Positions 62,738 through 64,000 of a stretch of 64,000 bases of DNA are shown in pieces. The stretch's first letter is position 1. The number at the start of each line of letters is the position of its first letter. The notes under the pieces were generated by a model. It saw nothing but the letters and a program-made list of their open reading frames with translations, did not search any database and was not told the DNA's origin. The DNA comes from Posidonia oceanica (lineage: Eukaryota > Streptophyta > Magnoliopsida > Alismatales > Posidoniaceae): positions 96,800,501-96,864,500 of the forward strand of contig JAZBRS010000020.1 of the NCBI GenBank assembly GCA_037176725.1. Direction: 5' to 3'. The position numbers and the translations under genes are program-made.

Positions 62738-64000
62738 ATGGGCCGTCGCAAGTTCCCTCATGCCTCCATTCCATTTGACTATTCCTCTAGGGGGGCCACC
62801 TCCACATTCTCTCCACCAAATTTTAGTAAAAGTCTATCTTATGAAGAGGATATCAGGGAGGAGAGGGAGATAAGCCACTCTCAGCCATGGAGTGCCCCAC
62901 TTGAGCACACGCCTCCCGAGGTAACCTCCCAAATAGTGCCACCTACATCGACTACTTCCCATTTATCTGAGGAAGCAACTAACGAGATCTACCAATTCCT
63001 GGCACAGCATCACCCCTCGTTTAGGAGCCTGCAAACCTCATCCGCCCACGGACCCTCTTTCCCAAACTCCTACCACGGCCCATTAGCCACACCCACTTAC
63101 ACCCATAACATACCACCAAACCCCACAGTAAACTTTTCTCAATACCACGCAACGCCAACCTACCCTTCCATACATCAAACCATGCCATCCACAACCAACT
63201 ACTTCCCACAATACCCAGGAACGTCACACTCACCACAACCACTCCCAAACGCGTAGTCCTACCACACTCCACCCCTATCCCTACCCTTCTCTCCACCATA
63301 TAACCCGCCATCACCACAATTCCATCAAACCTACGGGCACCCAAACCAAGGGCAACAGGCCATATCAGGGCCGGACATCAAGAGAATGATCTCTGAAGCG
63401 CTAGCAGAAGCTGGGATCACATCAAAAACACCAGTGGGCTACGATACCTCCAAGTTCCCTCATTTTACCCTTCCACCAGGGTTTAAAATGCCAAAGATGA
63501 GGAGGTACAATGGGACAATGAATCCAAGAAATCATCTAGCTACCTTCACCATGGATGCTCTACCCTACCGCCACGACCTAGGGTTCATTGTTTATCTTTT
63601 TTTCAAAACACTTGAGGGAGAGACACTAAAATGGTTTGACACCCTCACCGCCTATGACCTCCGGGACTTCAAAACAGTGGAGGAGAATTCATAAGCCAAT
63701 ACAGTCACCAAGTGCCACACAAGTCGACTACAGGCGATCTCACAGCTGAAAGGATGAGGTCTAATGAAGATTTTGTCACTTTTGCCAGTAGATGGAGGCA
63801 CATGTCCGCTCGATCAGAGTGTTATATACCTCAAAGTCAAGTTGTAGAAATCATAGCCAGAAACACCACAGGGGCACTCAGGGTCGGACTACTGGTCAAT
63901 GATTTTCACACCTACCCCCAACTATACGAGCGGGCTGCGAAGGTTATTCGAAACAAGGAGGACCTGCCATTTCTGGATCTTGAAGGGAAAAGCCAGAGGA
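62738..64000 (+). pseudogene. gag: gag of element E, interrupted, runs off the window
   Basis: One frame from 62738 (MGRRKFPHASIPFDY) is Pro/Tyr/Asn-rich and unstructured to a TAG at 63254. The same frame continues to 63694 with DIKRMISEALAEAGI and the gag core: FPHFTLPPGFKMPKMRRYNG, then NPRNHLATFTMDAL, GETLKWFDTL. A frame change near 63690 follows; the core resumes as LTAERMRSNEDFVTFASRWR, then VVEIIARNTTGALR, to the window edge. The start is uncertain: an ATG at 62610 lies in another frame that remains open for 87 codons. The product would form the virus-like particle. No protease or RT lies within the window. Confidence 0.7.

Larger units (their letters stand above)
59696..64000 (+). mobile_element. 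Element E: gypsy-like LTR retrotransposon, 5' part
   Basis: AT-rich and unlike the other LTRs. It has a TATA promoter (60531), a long leader, and a retrotransposon gag gene running off the right edge. I place its left end where D's spacer match stops; I cannot see a clear TG terminus (TGGATCAATA at 59711 is one candidate). A line at 61210-61229, CTAGCGATCATAGTGGGACC, resembles the TTGGCGCCCACCGTGGGG-type PBS of other gypsy elements at about 13 of 20 positions, which would end the LTR at ACA 61207-61209. Fourteen hairpin modules of the C/D type occur in it. Confidence 0.6.

Overview
This is repeat-dense nuclear DNA of a seed plant, very probably an angiosperm. Almost everything in it is transposable element. 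There are Ty3/gypsy LTR retrotransposons of the Tat lineage (a second, archaeal-type RNase H before integrase, no chromodomain, tRNA-Arg primer sites), plant LINE fragments, a decayed ULP-type protease gene and a SINE-like insert. I cannot name the species. I see no rRNA, no host tRNA gene and no intact host protein-coding gene. Layout. Element A (3542-30260, +) is a complete 26.7 kb Tat element with about 6 kb LTRs, a perfect 5-bp target duplication (ATAAG at 3537-3541 and 30261-30265), PBS, leader, gag-protease, pol, an extra DUF7745/plant-mobile-domain-like ORF, and a 3' region of short hairpin modules. A sits inside the LTR of element B (minus strand; LTR 1273-3541 plus 30266-33150, leader 1-1253, the rest off the left edge). 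B sits in the 3' untranslated region of element C (33151-40611, minus), which has a 2.4 kb LTR, a PBS and a gag remnant but no protease, RT, RNase H or integrase, so it is non-autonomous. To the right of C lies an AT-rich ULP1-like (peptidase C48) pseudogene (41093-42949, minus). Then come two LINE fragments facing each other head-to-head (43119-45955 minus, 45963-47467 plus). Element D (47468-about 59695, +) is an older, heavily mutated Tat element of C's LTR family, inserted in the second LINE. Its 3' end is lost where element E begins (about 59696-64000, +), a different gypsy-like element with a TATA promoter, long leader and frameshifted gag. How the parts work together. Intact copies of A-type elements would make Gag, protease, RT with two RNase H domains, and integrase. 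The extra ORF has no known role. A carries five premature stops, all TAG, and one frameshift; D carries about 28 stops, about 21 of them TAG. This pattern fits deamination of methylated CHG sites in silenced copies. The most unusual signal is not a gene. The LTRs of C and D and the LTR/leader of E share a modular hairpin: six-base arm, nine-base loop, six-base arm, usually a seven-base spacer, repeating every 28 bases (for example starts 49001, 49029, 49057, 49085; 61510, 61538, 61566; 62332, 62360, 62388; 40265, 40293, 40321). Its arms match the tRNA-Arg 3' end (GTCGCC) and its complement in the PBS (GGCGAC). Element A has an analogous array at 22576-23827 with different stems whose two arms change together.
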